From Helopsaltes ochotensis (taxonomy: Eukaryota; Chordata; Aves; Passeriformes; Locustellidae), in NCBI GenBank assembly GCA_013400155.1, contig VXBM01000289.1, positions 496,139 through 560,138 of the forward strand: 64,000 nucleotides of DNA. Reading direction: 5' to 3'. The notes under the pieces are model-generated. The model had not been told where the DNA came from and made no database searches. It saw nothing but the letters and a program-made list of their open reading frames with translations. The translations under genes were made by a program, and so were the position numbers. Below, piece by piece: positions 11,028-23,630 of the stretch (positions are counted from its first letter, which is position 1; each line of letters starts with the position of its first letter).

Positions 11028-14000
11028 ACAGACAGGCCCATGTCTTTCCCAGACCTGGGTTTCTCTTAACTGGATATGTGTTTGAAGACAACTGTTACTC
11101 TCAAATACCGTGTGTCATATTCTGTACTTTCTATGTCTTCTTTAGTTCTCATCAGATTAAAATGCCTATAGTAGTTCTTCAGAATTTTGTAGAGTTGCTG
11201 AATGGGATGCACAGAGAATTAAATCTTGATGCTAAAAGTAATTGAGGAGAGAGGAAGCAAACAAAACTCAAAAGCTTTATGTGATCTAATAGTAGGATTT
11301 ATTCAAAAAGTGAAGAAAAATTTTGCGTCAGTGGTAATCTGCTGATTCATATGCACAGTCCTGAATACAGCTGAATTTATGGTGAAGTATTGCTATTCTT
11401 GGAAGGCAAAGAATAAAAGGGAATGGTAGATCGTTGCTTTTTTCCTCACGAAGAAAGTTAAGTGAGAACTGAACAGATCCTCAAGTTGATATAGCCGATG
11501 CTTGCTTTAGCAGGGTAGTTCAAAAGAATCAGAATTTGATGTTAGCGCAACATAGCTTTGCAAGAGAAAAATAGACTTCTGTGAGAACTTGAACGAAGAG
11601 GGTTTTAGAATAGTTGAATTACTTGAGAAAATGAGAACACTAGGACTGGAAACACTTGGAGTTTGCTACTTTATGTGATTCTTTGGCAGAAGTGTCTGTT
11701 TGCTTTGTTTTCATCTGGCAAATAGCCAAGAGGTTTACTAGAGGTAGAGGCTGGTCATGTTACTTGATGTTCAGATTGTTTGCAATGCATTATGCATTAA
11801 TTCATAGTGGAAGGGAAATTGGGCCATTTGCAAATTTTGAATGAGCTGGGGATATGTTGACATTTCTTGGAACCTTCAAGATGTAAGTAAACAGGAAGGA
11901 ATGCCAGGGGCCAAAACAGACCTAATGTGAATGACGAAGGGCCTTAATCTGTTGCTGGAGTTTGCCCTATTCAGAATCATGTTGAAGCACTGGGTATATT
12001 TCAGGGTGGTTCTGATACAACCAGAAACAATGTTCTAGTACTCATTGCCAGCATATTCATTAAAAAAAATAATAACAAAAGAAAATCATTGCTTTCTCTT
12101 TCCAATCAGTTTTGGAAAAGAAAATAATGAAAAATTTTCAGCTTCTTTCCCATATTTTTTTTCAAACTACTTTGTATGGCATGGTGCTAGTTTCACATTA
12201 TTTCAGGTATTTAAATAAAATCTAATCTTGGTTGATATTATTGCTAAAAGTTTTGTTGAATGCTTCCTGTGTAGTTGGGCCAATTTTATCCCTGAAGCTG
12301 TTCACTAGCAGTAAATATAGAACTAGTTCACCTTTAGTTTCTCTTGTTCTTTTGTGGTCAGGATGGATTAGGAGGATTTGCCGGTCATTCATGAGGAGCA
12401 AAGGCATGCTGCTGTGCTCTTCTGGGTATGGTATTACTGTTCATTATATATATCACTGACTCTACCTAACTGTTCAAATAAAGAATGTGGTCTGAGACTC
12501 ATGCTGTGACATGCAATAGGAAAGTTGAAGAGGAACTTTTGAAGTGCTATTGACTTCTTGAATGTCTGTGAGACTTTGTTATCTCTGGTTTACAGTTCAA
12601 AGAAATACAAGTGAGCTTATATCAGGATTATTTTGGAAAAAATGAAATCTGAAGTTAAAGGTACATCTTTAAGTGACACTTACAATGCAAGACCATTTAG
12701 GATCTCCTAGCAAATTTCATGCAAACTTTTCATGAGACCAAGATATTTTGTAACTGTCTGAAAGTGTTTGTGTTTTACTTTTCTAAACCCAAAATCTGCA
12801 CAATATTGCAGCCTTTCCTAGGCTGAACACAGACTGAGCAGGGTTACATTTTTGTACTTAAAAAAGTAGGAATAACGGGGTTTCCTTAAAACTACCCTGC
12901 ATTATTTTGCAGGCAGTATATCAGCAGAGGTTGTAGACCATGAGAAAAAACTGAGTGATCTGCTTCAATAGTCTATATTTTGTTTTGCTTTATTTTTAGC
13001 TGCCTTTACTGATGTAACAGTTACCATTTTTTCTTGTAGGGTGATTCACCATGTTAGACCATTTTTTTTTATTCTTGTATTCTTGATATAAACTATATCA
13101 AGTTTAATTTCTGTGAATATAAATAATTCTATGTACCATATCTTGACTGTGTTTACATTGATGTCTATTTAGAGCAGTGCTTTTACTCTTGCCTTTCCAG
13201 GATTTCAAGCAGTGTAGAGTAAGTCTTTGAGTTTGATACAGTTCTTGGAGAATATCAGAACTGGTTAAGCAGTTATCAGTTCCAAAGTGTTTAATGCCCA
13301 TCGTGCCTCATTTCCTTCATGAAACAGCTAAGAACTGTGTACATTTCTCCTAATTTAGTTTATACAAATTATGAGCTCCTACAGATTGGTCTAGAACACA
13401 TATTCAATCAAAGATATTTTATAGTGAAGCAGCCCGTGGGTCAGCAAAAAATGGAATGTGACAAAGGCTTCTTTGTTGAAGCAAGAAATTATTTATAAAA
13501 TGGCTAAGTGCAGGAGACAACATCTTGTATAACACATTTAGCTGAGGAAGTGAACAACTAGTGTATGAGAGCGACTAGACTGCTGGCTGGTAAGGGGAGA
13601 GAATTAGGATGGGCTTTCAAGCAAAAGATTATATTGTCTAGGTTATTATTGGGTTTAAAAGAGCAAACTGTCTACAGACATTTTTTAGCAAGACAAACCT
13701 AGCAACCATCCTGAGGTAATGCTCTGCAGGTCTCCTGTGATTATTAACATATAAAAACTGTATGAATGTAGCTTTCTGCTAGGAGTAAGTTCTCTGGCAG
13801 AGACTTGTGAATATATTGTCCTTAATAGATACCACCTGGGAATTAGCACATGCTTGAAGGCTTGAAACCATCACTGCTAACCTCCTGGGCAAGATGGAAA
13901 ATGAGCCAAATGAGGGACTGGAAGAACTGCTTTGATTTAACATTAGTGTGTGAAGATTCACTGGTCTCTCTTTCACATCATTATATTTGCCTTTTATAAA

Positions 14001-15589
14001 CCTTTGTTACTGTGATTTGTCAATTCTTGAAGTTCAGACTATTTAATGGATGCCTTTAACTTAGGTTACATTCTATTTAAGGTAATTGGGCTTGGCAAGA
14101 AAATCCTCATTTAAGATGTGACATATATGTACACATACTTTAGTACCTTAAAAAGTGTCCTACCTTCCCTTTCTACAGTGGAGCAGGTTTCTGCTTAGCT
14201 GTGTAGGCCAGATAGAGTGCTGGCACCACAACAATTGGGGTGGCAGTACTGTTCCCTAGCAGCAAGGAATTACTTGGGAGACTACAAGCATTGAGCTACT
14301 GCATGACAGATAGGTTCTGAGTGTCTTACAGAGCACATCAAAAGTGTTTACATCCGTTCTGTAACTGTGTTACTAAATGCAAGTTTTAAGTCACATCTTC
14401 CTTCTTCCTTAGGACGATAGTCATCTTCAGCTGAGGCTGTCATCTTAATGGCACTCCATTTCTTTATCACCAGAATTGGAGATGGTAAAATTAGCTTTTA
14501 GGATTAGGGATGGTAATTTGTAAGTTTAGAGACAAACCTTAATGAATTCAGAAGCCAGTGAATATGCCATCAGTGCACTGGAATTTGGAAGGAAGCACAG
14601 CTGGAACAGCTAACCCAAATTGGCCATAGTGACATTCCATACCACACATGCTTGGCCAAAAAATGCAAGGAATGGAAGGAAGGGTAAGAGGGATGCTGAT
14701 GGTTTATGGCAAATGTCTTTCCAAGTAACTTATGCATCTTGAGACCCTGCTTACCCGGAAACTTCCTCCTGCAAGTGGGAAGCAGTCTGGTTTTGCTTCA
14801 CTTAGTAAACAGTCTTTACCCCCATCCACAAGTTCTCTTAGTTTTGCTTCTCCAATTTTCTCTGCACCCTTGTTGAGGAGTAAGTGAATCAGCAGATTGG
14901 GGGTGCTTAGTTACTAGGCAGGGTCAAGTTGTCATGCAAAGTCTTGACCTGGAAGAGGACCTCTTGTCCTGACCATATACTTTGAAAATAGTGAGTGTAT
15001 TATAGGCTAACAAATGCCGATCACCTACATGAAAAAAAAAAAATGGACTATAATATAGCTGCTTGCCTGTTATGTCAGGTTTATAGAATAAAAAAATCCC
15101 CACAGCAAATATATATGATTTTAGCGTTGTTATTTTGGTTGAGAGAGGCTACATCTGAGTAAGTCTCAAATCTGAGATATGCATGTCACTGGCTGTTTTG
15201 CCAGCTGGTGTAAAACTGCCCAAGAGCATGATTTTTTTTTTTTTTAATGGAAGCATTCTATTTAAACACACAATAATCTTGTCCCAAAATGCTCTCAGTT
15301 TTCTCCTTTCCTTTCCTAAACTCTTTTGGTCTCTGAAGTCCCATGTGTTTGTGCATGCTGCATTTATCATTCCCTAGAGACACAAGAATTAGTAAAGGAA
15401 AACTAATTTGAAGAGAGGAAACGGACTTTCAGTTTTCAAGCCAGCTTTAAAACATGTTAATGGTACTTCTTTTCTTATTTTTGGAAGGTGATTAATAATC
15501 CATTTTTAATGTACTTTAACTAGTTCCTATTGTGACTAGGAATTATCCATTTATTGTTATCTCCTAGCTCTTGAGCAGGAGTCTCTGGT
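11028..15589 (+). other. Intronic stretch with no recognised element
   Basis: Ordinary AT-rich sequence. Short A runs occur at about 12060 and 15030 and a T run at about 15232-15246. The reading frames here are all under 90 codons, overlap each other on opposite strands and match nothing I know. Confidence 0.7.
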
Positions 15590-15815
15590 AGGAGGCCGTG
15601 AGCTGAGATTAAAGCTATGAACATCAGGGAGTTTTTCACCCCGGTGTGCCCGTTGATGGCGGGCAGTGTTTGGCACTGTGCCCCATTCCGTTATCTCCCG
15701 ACCTTTAGCGCCGCATTCCCCGCTCTGCCGCTGGTGTCTGCGCCAGGTGTTTGAATGAACGTGCGGCGCCGAGTGCAGCGGTGCGGGAAATGGCGCGCTG
15801 ATGTCCCGTGGCTAA
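15590..15815. promoter_or_regulatory. Isolated CpG-dense patch, possible regulatory element
   Basis: I count about 20 CpG dinucleotides in roughly 215 bases, in a region where CpG is otherwise rare. Local words include ttagcgccgcattcc, gtgcggcgccgag and aatggcgcgctg. The patch is GC-rich and is not a repeat I recognise. It has no useful reading frame, no TATA word that I can place, and no neurexin protein similarity. It lies about 4.6 kb after the LNS6 exon. A small promoter for an unannotated transcript or a conserved enhancer are both possible. Confidence 0.5.
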
Positions 15816-18800
15816 AGATGATGGATTTTAGATCCCTGGCTCCATTCAGGCAGCATGCAAGCTCCGTGCTTTGATACAGGGAGCCATTAACTCCTCACTT
15901 GGTGGCAGTTTGTGTGTAGATCCTAGTGTTTTTGCAGTTGTCGTTGAACATTGTGAAGCTGATAGGAGGCATGGAAGAAAGAGTTGGTAGGGCGATGTTG
16001 GCATGAGTAGTAAAATTGCTAATTAGACCAAAAGTTAGCCCGATTAGAGTCACCATTCTGGAAATAATTTGAGGAGTCTGGCTCTCAAATTTGTTGAATT
16101 CAGCTGGACAACAGAGAGTGAAAATTTAGAATTGAAGGAGATGGAGGACACTCAGTGGGAGGAAGTTACATTTTGGTAACTTTCAGAAATCTGTCTTAAA
16201 GATAAGGGTAACTAAATACTATAACTTTAAGGATAGAGGTTTGCTGAGTCACAGAAGCATCTAGTGGTTTGGTGTGGTGTAGAGCATTTTTCCAGACTAC
16301 ACGTCTGCCACTTTTAGTAGTGTATGTGCAGCTGGAAAAGTTAGACACTATTATTTCAGTTTAAGTGCAGAAATAAAAACATTGCTCCTAATTAGAAGCA
16401 AATGGGATAGCTCACAAGAAAGATTTGTCCCTAAATAGGCATCCCTATTTAAAATACATTCTGGAGCTTGAAACTTGCTTATTTTGTCCAGGTTTGTCTT
16501 ACAATTCATTGTGGTTCTGTGAATTGCTATTAGACATTAAATAATCAAATCTCAGAGTATTTCACAGTATCTATCCAAACAACCTCTATGGCAATAAATA
16601 TTATGTGTTTCTTGTTCTTGTACACAATTCTATTCTTAGGTAGAATGTGTCATCTAGGACTATATAATATATCATCACTTCAGTAAAACCTGAGATGAAT
16701 TGCCTTTCCTATTTTGCAGTACTTTCTCTTAGTATTTCAGAACTAATAATTGGGATTTTCAAATTTTGTCACAGTCTTCTCAGTGAATGAATAAACACAG
16801 AAATATTAGGGATACTTTTTTTTTTTATGCTGAGAAAATTTCTATTCTGCTTCTTAATATTTTTCTTTTAAATACAAAATACAAAGGAATTGAAGTAATG
16901 TGAAGTTCTTTTCTGCCTGAGTCAAAGAAATAAGATCATCTCCAGTGAAGTTCTTTGTTTGAAATAACCAAGACTCAAAGAAAGTAAGTGTACTTATTCC
17001 AGAAGAGACTAAAACCTTCCATATTTGTAGATTCTAACAATTGGCTATATGGACGTTTGCCTTTTATAAGAAGATTTAAACTTACAAGCTTGTTCAGACC
17101 AACCAATCTTCTGTATGCTTGGATAAATTGCACTAATAGATTCTAAATTAAATCTGTTTGCAATTAAAGCCTTTATCACCTTCTCTATGGTTGCATCAAA
17201 AAAGTAAAATAAAATTCTTGATCTTCATGTTAATGGGTAGCAGCAGGGTACAATAATAATTCACCGCACATTTAGACATACTGATTACTACTCAAAAGCA
17301 ATTAAACAAGGGCAATTGTCAGTATAATTTACCCCAGCTTGGTATCTGATGTAACCTTCTCATCAGAGGTTAACAACTGTTTCATACTACATCAGCTACA
17401 GCAAAATTAATTGTTTCTCCATTAAACCTCTAGGAAGAACATCCTAAACAGGAACATATTATGAGGCAAAAAACCACTCAAACTTGATCTAATCCAAGCA
17501 ATATTACACATTGTTTGCAGTATGGCTTGAATTTTATAGGATTTCAAAAGTCAATGCAGGGAAAAAATAACTTAATCATTGATATGCAGCTGACTGAGAT
17601 GAACTTAAGGGCAATTTTGCCTTTTCCTATTTTACCAGGACACCACAGAGACAATTCTTAGGAGAAAATGCACTGGAATTTGGTTAAAACTCTCGCATTC
17701 AAATCCTTGTGAGTTTCTCTCACAATAAGTTTTCAAGAAAGGGCCACAGTTCCTATTCAGAAAAATTTTTCTAACAGTTATTATAATGCCTAAAACATAC
17801 TTTAGCATGTACTTTTAGAACAGCTATATAAACAAAATACATCACCATATCTCTTTAAAAGGTAGTTTAAACATGCTTATGAAATGAGAAAATTGAGGCT
17901 TTAGAAGTTAAATGATGTAACTATGGCTGTTACATCAGAACTGTAGCTGGCTGGCTCCAAATTTTCATCTTTCCTTAAATCAGAAGTCTTCAAAGTGCTC
18001 CCTTCTCCTGCCCCTGAGAGGTTTAGTATAAACAGCTGGGGGAAGGTAGTGCCCTGGGAAAGCTGCTGTTGCCCACACATCTGAGAACTGATTTTACAGC
18101 CCCAGGTGCTCTGTGGTGTATTTTTTGTTGCTTGTTTTTCCTCTCTAAGTGTGCATGGAGCCTGAGCTTGCTTAGCTTGTGTGTTGTTGGGATCAAGGCA
18201 GAAGTGGTGTTATTTGTGCTAATAAGCCTCTCCCATTAGTTAACCTTTCAGTACATAAAGCATGATTGAACTGAAGGATTCCTGCTGGTTTGAAAGGCTT
18301 TTATGTTAAATACATGATACAGGCATTTTCTTCTTCTACCTCCTTATGTAAAAGTGGAGTAGTGGGATGAGGAGACTGTGTAAAGACTTCAACAGTCTGA
18401 AAGCAAGTTGAAGTAAAGCTTATGTAGTGTGAATAGTCTCTTAAGAATCTTGGCATACCTTTTTTTCTGCTACATTCTTGGTGCTTTGTTTGAACAATTT
18501 CTAGCCTACAGAAAGACTGCCTCGTGTAACTGGTATAACTTGGGACACTGCAAAGCATCAGCTGAGCATATTTTTGCCTATACCTGATAATCAAGTACAT
18601 TACTAGCTCCGACTGTCCAAATTTACTTTCAGTGCACACAGCCCTTGTTTTAGGTTATTCTTTTTTCTTGTCAATTACTGATGTTATGAGTGCAGCTTCT
18701 TGAAGGTGGGTAATAGCAGTCATTAAGTATGAAAAAGAAAAGTATTTTATACTGACTCAGGCTTCCTTTGCTGTCTTATCATGTCTCTTCTATTGTATTA

Positions 18801-21750
18801 TTTTAAGAAAATCTCATCTGAAATCCAGTACCATGTACAGGATTTCTGGTGTTGGATCATTAAATCCTTTTAGTATGACACTGCTCAGCCTTGAAGAAAT
18901 GGTGGGATTAATCAGTTTTGTAGGGAACCATGCTCATGCTTCTAATATGCTGTGTAAACTAGCAATAGGAATAGATCTGCTAACTTTGCAGATATTTCTC
19001 CCTTTTTAAGGGGAAAGGGTCTGCTCTGTGTCTTCGGGTGCATTGCTAACAGTTCTTACGGTTTTGTTATCAGCAGGTTATCCTTTCATAGAAGGTTTGT
19101 TGTATTCAGAGAGACTAGGCCCTCAATGAACAATGACCTTTTGCTAGAATACTTCACTTGTAATTCTAGTGGGCAGCACATGCTGCAGCATTGCAGATTA
19201 AGTAACAGTATCTTCCCTACAGAATAGAAAGGTTAATACAGACTTCCAGGAGTAGCCACTGGATTTGCATTGTATAATGAGCTGGGCAACATGTGCAAAA
19301 TCGGGATGTGCAAGAAGATATTTAAGTTTTTGGACTTAGGAGGCCGTCAAGGGCAAGTAGGGGTTCCCCTTGAGTGTGATTTTCTGTGTGGTGTTGTACT
19401 AATGTACTGAAGCCTGTGTGTAAGTTTATACTCTGCAGCATCCATCATTCCAGGGACCACTGCTGAGACTTGCTTTGTCACCCATTTTGGGAAGGTGTGA
19501 CAAGAGGAATTTAGTCCACTGTTCTGTTACACTGAAAAAACTTCCCTACAATGTGTTAAAATACAACTGTACTGATTCTGTCCAGTTGCGAGACTAGAAA
19601 ATTTTAATTTTGGATTAATTATTTGAAGAACTTGTAAGTCTTTGCATGTACATCTGTTTCTATTAATGCAAACATTTATGTCTTAATGTTGTGCTCCTGC
19701 ACCACGTTCTTTTCTTCTCTCATCTGTGTTTCTATGAAGGGAAGGAGGTTATGGTTTCTCATTTATATTTCTTTAAAACTTAATGTTTGGGGAGCCAGAT
19801 TAACTAGAGTCCTCCTACAATTCTTGCTATTAACTGCCTTAATTTTTTTCAGAGGAGATTAACTCAATTTTGACTGGAATCTGCGGGTAAAATAGCATAT
19901 TGTTCCAACTATTTTACACGTTAAAAAATTGTTTTGCTTCAAACAGATTTAAAAATCTTCATTAGTTTTTATTGTGATCAGAATTTTTCCTGTGTTCTCT
20001 TTCTGATGGGAAAAAATCTGGTTTTGGGGCTTCACATATAGATGAGGTTTTCAGGGTTACTGGATGAGCATCTTGATCTAGGGACACATAACAGGGAAAG
20101 GACTATCTAGGTTATCAAGTCCATTCCTCTACCCTCGTAGCCGTACCTTTGCATCCTCTTTTCTGGCTGTATCAGATCTACCTTATCCCTTCTGGTTTTC
20201 TGGTGTTGCTATTTCTCTTGAAATGCTGTTCTAAAATCAATTTTTTCCTAAGATTTTGAAGTTTAACTTATTTTAGTGCCTATATGTATTTATACTTGTC
20301 AGTCTAACCTTCATTTGTTTTGTGCCAATATTGGCCTTTGGCTCCTCTCTGTTCTTTGATGTTTACCTGTCAGTGGCATTTACAGACAATTGCTTTGCCT
20401 GTGCTTTGTGTCAGCAGCTCCCCACCGATCTCCCCAGGCTCTTCTGGGCTATCTCTGTATTATAATGGGTCATCATGAAGATATCCCAGGACTAATGTAA
20501 ATTCAAACATACGAGTCTACAAGCTGCAGCTCCAGGCAGGTTCCACTGCTTTTACACCTGAATGTTCAGCTATGTTTGGGAGGATGTATTCATGCAGCTG
20601 CAGCACCAAATACGAATTGCTACTTCCTCGTAGACCCAAGTTGGGTCTTTGCAAACTGTCGAGGGTATCTTTGGCTCTGAGCTTGGTTGGCTGCGTAGGC
20701 ACAGCTGGCTGCATCTGCACACAGATGTCATGCAATCACATCTGTTCTAAAATCCTTTTACAGCAGTGGTGGGATCACTTTAAAGGAAGTGTTCTCAACC
20801 AAAACCTTTCCATTCCCTGCCAGTGTTGTGTTGTTCATCATAACGTCATTACTTATTACATGTAATTATTTTCCTGGAATTTATTTTTCCAGCTGTCAGT
20901 GACAGCTCATATTAAATGATAATGCTGGGTTAGAAGGGGTTCTTCTCTGGTTTCCTGTTGTCAGCCTAGGAAACAAGTGTTTTGACACATTAGATGGCAT
21001 GTTGACTCAGTTTATACAACCTTTATCAGAGAGATCTTCATGTGATATGCGATCTGCAGCCTTGCAGTGATTCCCAAGATGGCTATTAATGGGCTTGTGA
21101 GCTTGTGACTAGAGAGTGGTAAATCTGGCCTTTGAGGTAATTGAAAAGACATCACTTGTAATGTGAGCACTGGTGCTGAAGGATGATTGCTGCTCTTTAA
21201 GGAGAGAGGTAATGCGTTGTTGCATGCAATTTTGAAGTCAGGCACCCAATATTGATTTACTTTGGTCATGTCCTAACATCTCTTGATCACTTGCACAAGG
21301 TACTTCCTGCTTGCCCTACTCCTGTCCCCCACCTCTCAGGAGAGCTATTTGTTATCAGGCTTATTTATTTCCTTAATGAAAAAAATTAGATTACAAAACT
21401 GGGTGTGAAAAGAAGCTAGGAAAAGAAGAGATTTATAGAGGCATGGGGAAAAAGAATTTTGCCTTTAAAAATGGAAAAATAGGCAAAACTAGGAATGTGA
21501 GCTGCTTTGCCCACCTCATTTAGGCTTTGCATCGTGCTTTCAATATTGTTCTCTGCATAAGACCTGACCTTACTCTTACACACATCATAATGGCCAAAGT
21601 GATGGTAATCCAGTAGGTTCCTAATATTTCTACTGAGAGATGTATGTGGTGCCTGATTCTTATTTCTTTCTTTGAATTTCATTGTCTTCAATGAAAGTGG
21701 CAATTTGTATTTTTAAAACGACTTTTAAATATATCAAGGTTGGGGAAAGC
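15816..21750 (+). other. Intronic stretch; part may be conserved non-coding DNA
   Basis: No gene or clear repeat is visible. From about 16.3 to 17.9 kb the sequence is AT-rich but complex, without repeats or long runs, and contains many homeodomain-like words (see findings). Around 20.05-20.16 kb the words ggttatcaagtccattcc and neighbours faintly resemble CR1, but too weakly to call. Confidence 0.6.
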
Positions 21751-21776
21751 TTTTGTTTGTTTGTTTGTTTGTTTTT
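21751..21776. repeat. (GTTT)n microsatellite
   Basis: Five to six near-perfect copies of the tetranucleotide GTTT, ending in a T run. It sits about 40 bases before the CR1 fragment that follows. Confidence 0.9.
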
Positions 21777-21817
21777 CTGTAGAGATGTTGTGGGAATAAA
21801 ATCTCTTCACTGGCTTT

Positions 21818-21990
21818 CATAGAATTCACAGAATCATAGGTTATCCTGGGCTGGAAGGGATGCACAAGGATCATCATTTTTCACTCCTGGCCCTGCACAG
21901 GACAACCCTAAGAATAATGCCATGTGCCTGAGAGCATTATGCAGTGTAGTATTTGGTTCATGATGCATCTTTCCCAGAGCTTGCTGAAAA
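21818..21990 (-). mobile_element. CR1 LINE 3' end fragment, inverted
   Basis: The fragment begins with catagaattcacagaatcat, the complement of the CR1 terminal octamer region. It continues with gctggaagggatgcacaagg, ggatcatcat, cctggccctgcacaggacaa and ccatgtgcctgagagc. The ctggccctgcacaggacaaccc wording is typical of the CR1-J-like group as I remember it. The far boundary is uncertain because similarity fades after about 21945. Confidence 0.85.
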
Positions 21991-22899
21991 AAATTCCTGA
22001 TTTGGAGCTATCCTGAAGGTGGTGCTTGACAGTCAGTGGATAGTTTCTGGTTCTTTGAACATGCAAGAAAATCAGTTAGCTTGTTAGAGAAGCTTTTTGG
22101 CTCTCACATTTGTACTTCTGTGTCAAAGCCACTTTTCCTGGGAGAATGAGTTTCACTGCTTTTTTTCCCAGAGCTGCTGATACAATGAGTGGTTTTGGGG
22201 TTTGGGTGTCCCTCATATCACCTGGGCAAGGCAAAGTCCAGAGAATACATTTGAGCTAGTTAAAGGGCTCAAAGCTTTAGCTGCTGAGCATTGTTCAGTA
22301 CTTTTTAAGTCATTAAAAGTTCATCTTGATGTGGTTTTTTTACTCAAGTACAACTAGAACCATTTTTTTTGTGCTTCTTGCCTACTGGAGTAGGTGATAA
22401 GTTCCTGAAACTAGGCAAATATGGGGCAGAGTGAGTTCATCTTCAGGGCTGTGCTCTCTGGTGGGATTGTTGCATTCTGTCTTTTGTCAGGTGTTGATGG
22501 TTAGTGACATTGACTCTGTTCACTTGAAGTATATTTTTGAAAAATGGAAGAGTAGAAGGGGGAAAGTTGTTGTCACTTGCTGAAAATGAGAACAAAAAAA
22601 TTTACTTCCTCCATAATTTGGGACTTTTGATTTGTCTTGCCTGGACTAAAGAGCCTGTGGTCCACATCACTACCAAACTGCAGTGTCTAAGGTGTATAAA
22701 TTACGTACAGAGATGACAGGGACCCCTAAAAATTATAGCATAAGTGGGCAGATATCTGCAAAAGTAAATTACTCTGCTTCAAATTTGAGGTATCCACAGA
22801 TGTGAATGCACCTTGTTTAAATACTACTGGGAGGAAAAAAGAGAGGGTGTTATGTACCTATCTGAGTTATTACATCACATACGTAAAAACCATATATTG

Positions 22900-23630
22900 T
22901 TTGTAAATGTGGGCACGGTGGAAGCTGCAGGGTGGCTTCTGTGGGGCAAGACCAAGCTATGCCCCATGCCAGACTCATTTGGCTTCACAATGGACCCATT
23001 GCAGGGCATAGCTGAGCCTGTCAGCCAAGCCGGTGTCACCTGTGGAAGTGCATTCAGGAAAGGGCAGAGGTGGGACGAGGAGGTGCTTCATGACACAGCA
23101 GATTATCTGCTGAAAGACCCCAAGCCAGAAGAGGTGGATATTCCAAAAAAAATGGCCTGTGGAGATTCCACTCTGGAGTACAGCAAAAGTGTAAGAAAAA
23201 AGTAGCAGCAGAGAGGAACTGCTGTGTACTGACTGTAACCCACCCCATCCATGTTTGTTGCCTCACTGAGGTGTCTGTGTGTAGCTTGTGGTAATAACAG
23301 AGGCAGGGGACTGGAATCTGCAGTGAAGGAGTCAAGTTGAGCCTGGGAAAGAGGGTGGAGAGGTGTTTTCCTTCTGTTTTAATATTGGTCTTTTTGCTTC
23401 CTGCTCATCCAACCAGTAAATAAATAAATATATATTAACAAGTAGTAAATTAATTTCCCTCAGCTCCATCTGTTTTGTCTCCAACAGTAATTGGAAAGTA
23501 ATTTCCTTGTCTTTATCTTGAACTGTGAGCTTTCTTGTTCCTAGTCTTCAGCAGAAGGGAGGACAAACCAGGAAGGAAAGTGAGCAAGCAGCCGGGTGGG
23601 AGTTCGGCTGCCAGCCAGGTCTAAGCCACA
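22900..23630 (+). mobile_element. Avian ERVL-like solo LTR (3' part clearest)
   Basis: The 3' half matches the remembered avian ERV-L LTR pattern. It has gaactgctgtgtactgactg followed by a gtaaccca block, then ggagtcaagttgagcctggg, a T-rich block and a polyadenylation word AATAAA at 23419-23424. Next come taaattaatttccct, ctgttttgtctccaacagt with aattgg, ccttgtctttatcttga, and a closing gagcaagcagccgggtggg and gctgccagccaggt block ending near CCACA at 23630. The 5' boundary is uncertain, and similarity before about 22900 is not clear. No gag, pol or env sequence flanks it, so it is probably a solo LTR. A 130-codon reading frame at 22813-23205 runs across the LTR start and is not taken as a gene. 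No target duplication was found. Confidence 0.7.

Noticed and set aside
10821..11069. 82-codon frame around the neurexin exon as a stand-alone gene
   Set aside because: It begins at TTG in the intron and ends past the donor. The splice sites show that only 10840-11021 is exon.
20040..20290. Possible CR1 or other old repeat
   Set aside because: Only one word (atcaagtccattcc) looks like CR1 and the neighbours do not follow the expected order.
22813..23205. 130-codon frame on the + strand
   Set aside because: Most of it lies in an ERVL-like LTR, which does not code for protein, and it resembles no retroviral or cellular protein I know.
23411..23440. TAAA/TA microsatellite as a separate repeat
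   Set aside because: It is the polyadenylation region of the ERVL-like LTR, where AATAAA-rich sequence is normal.
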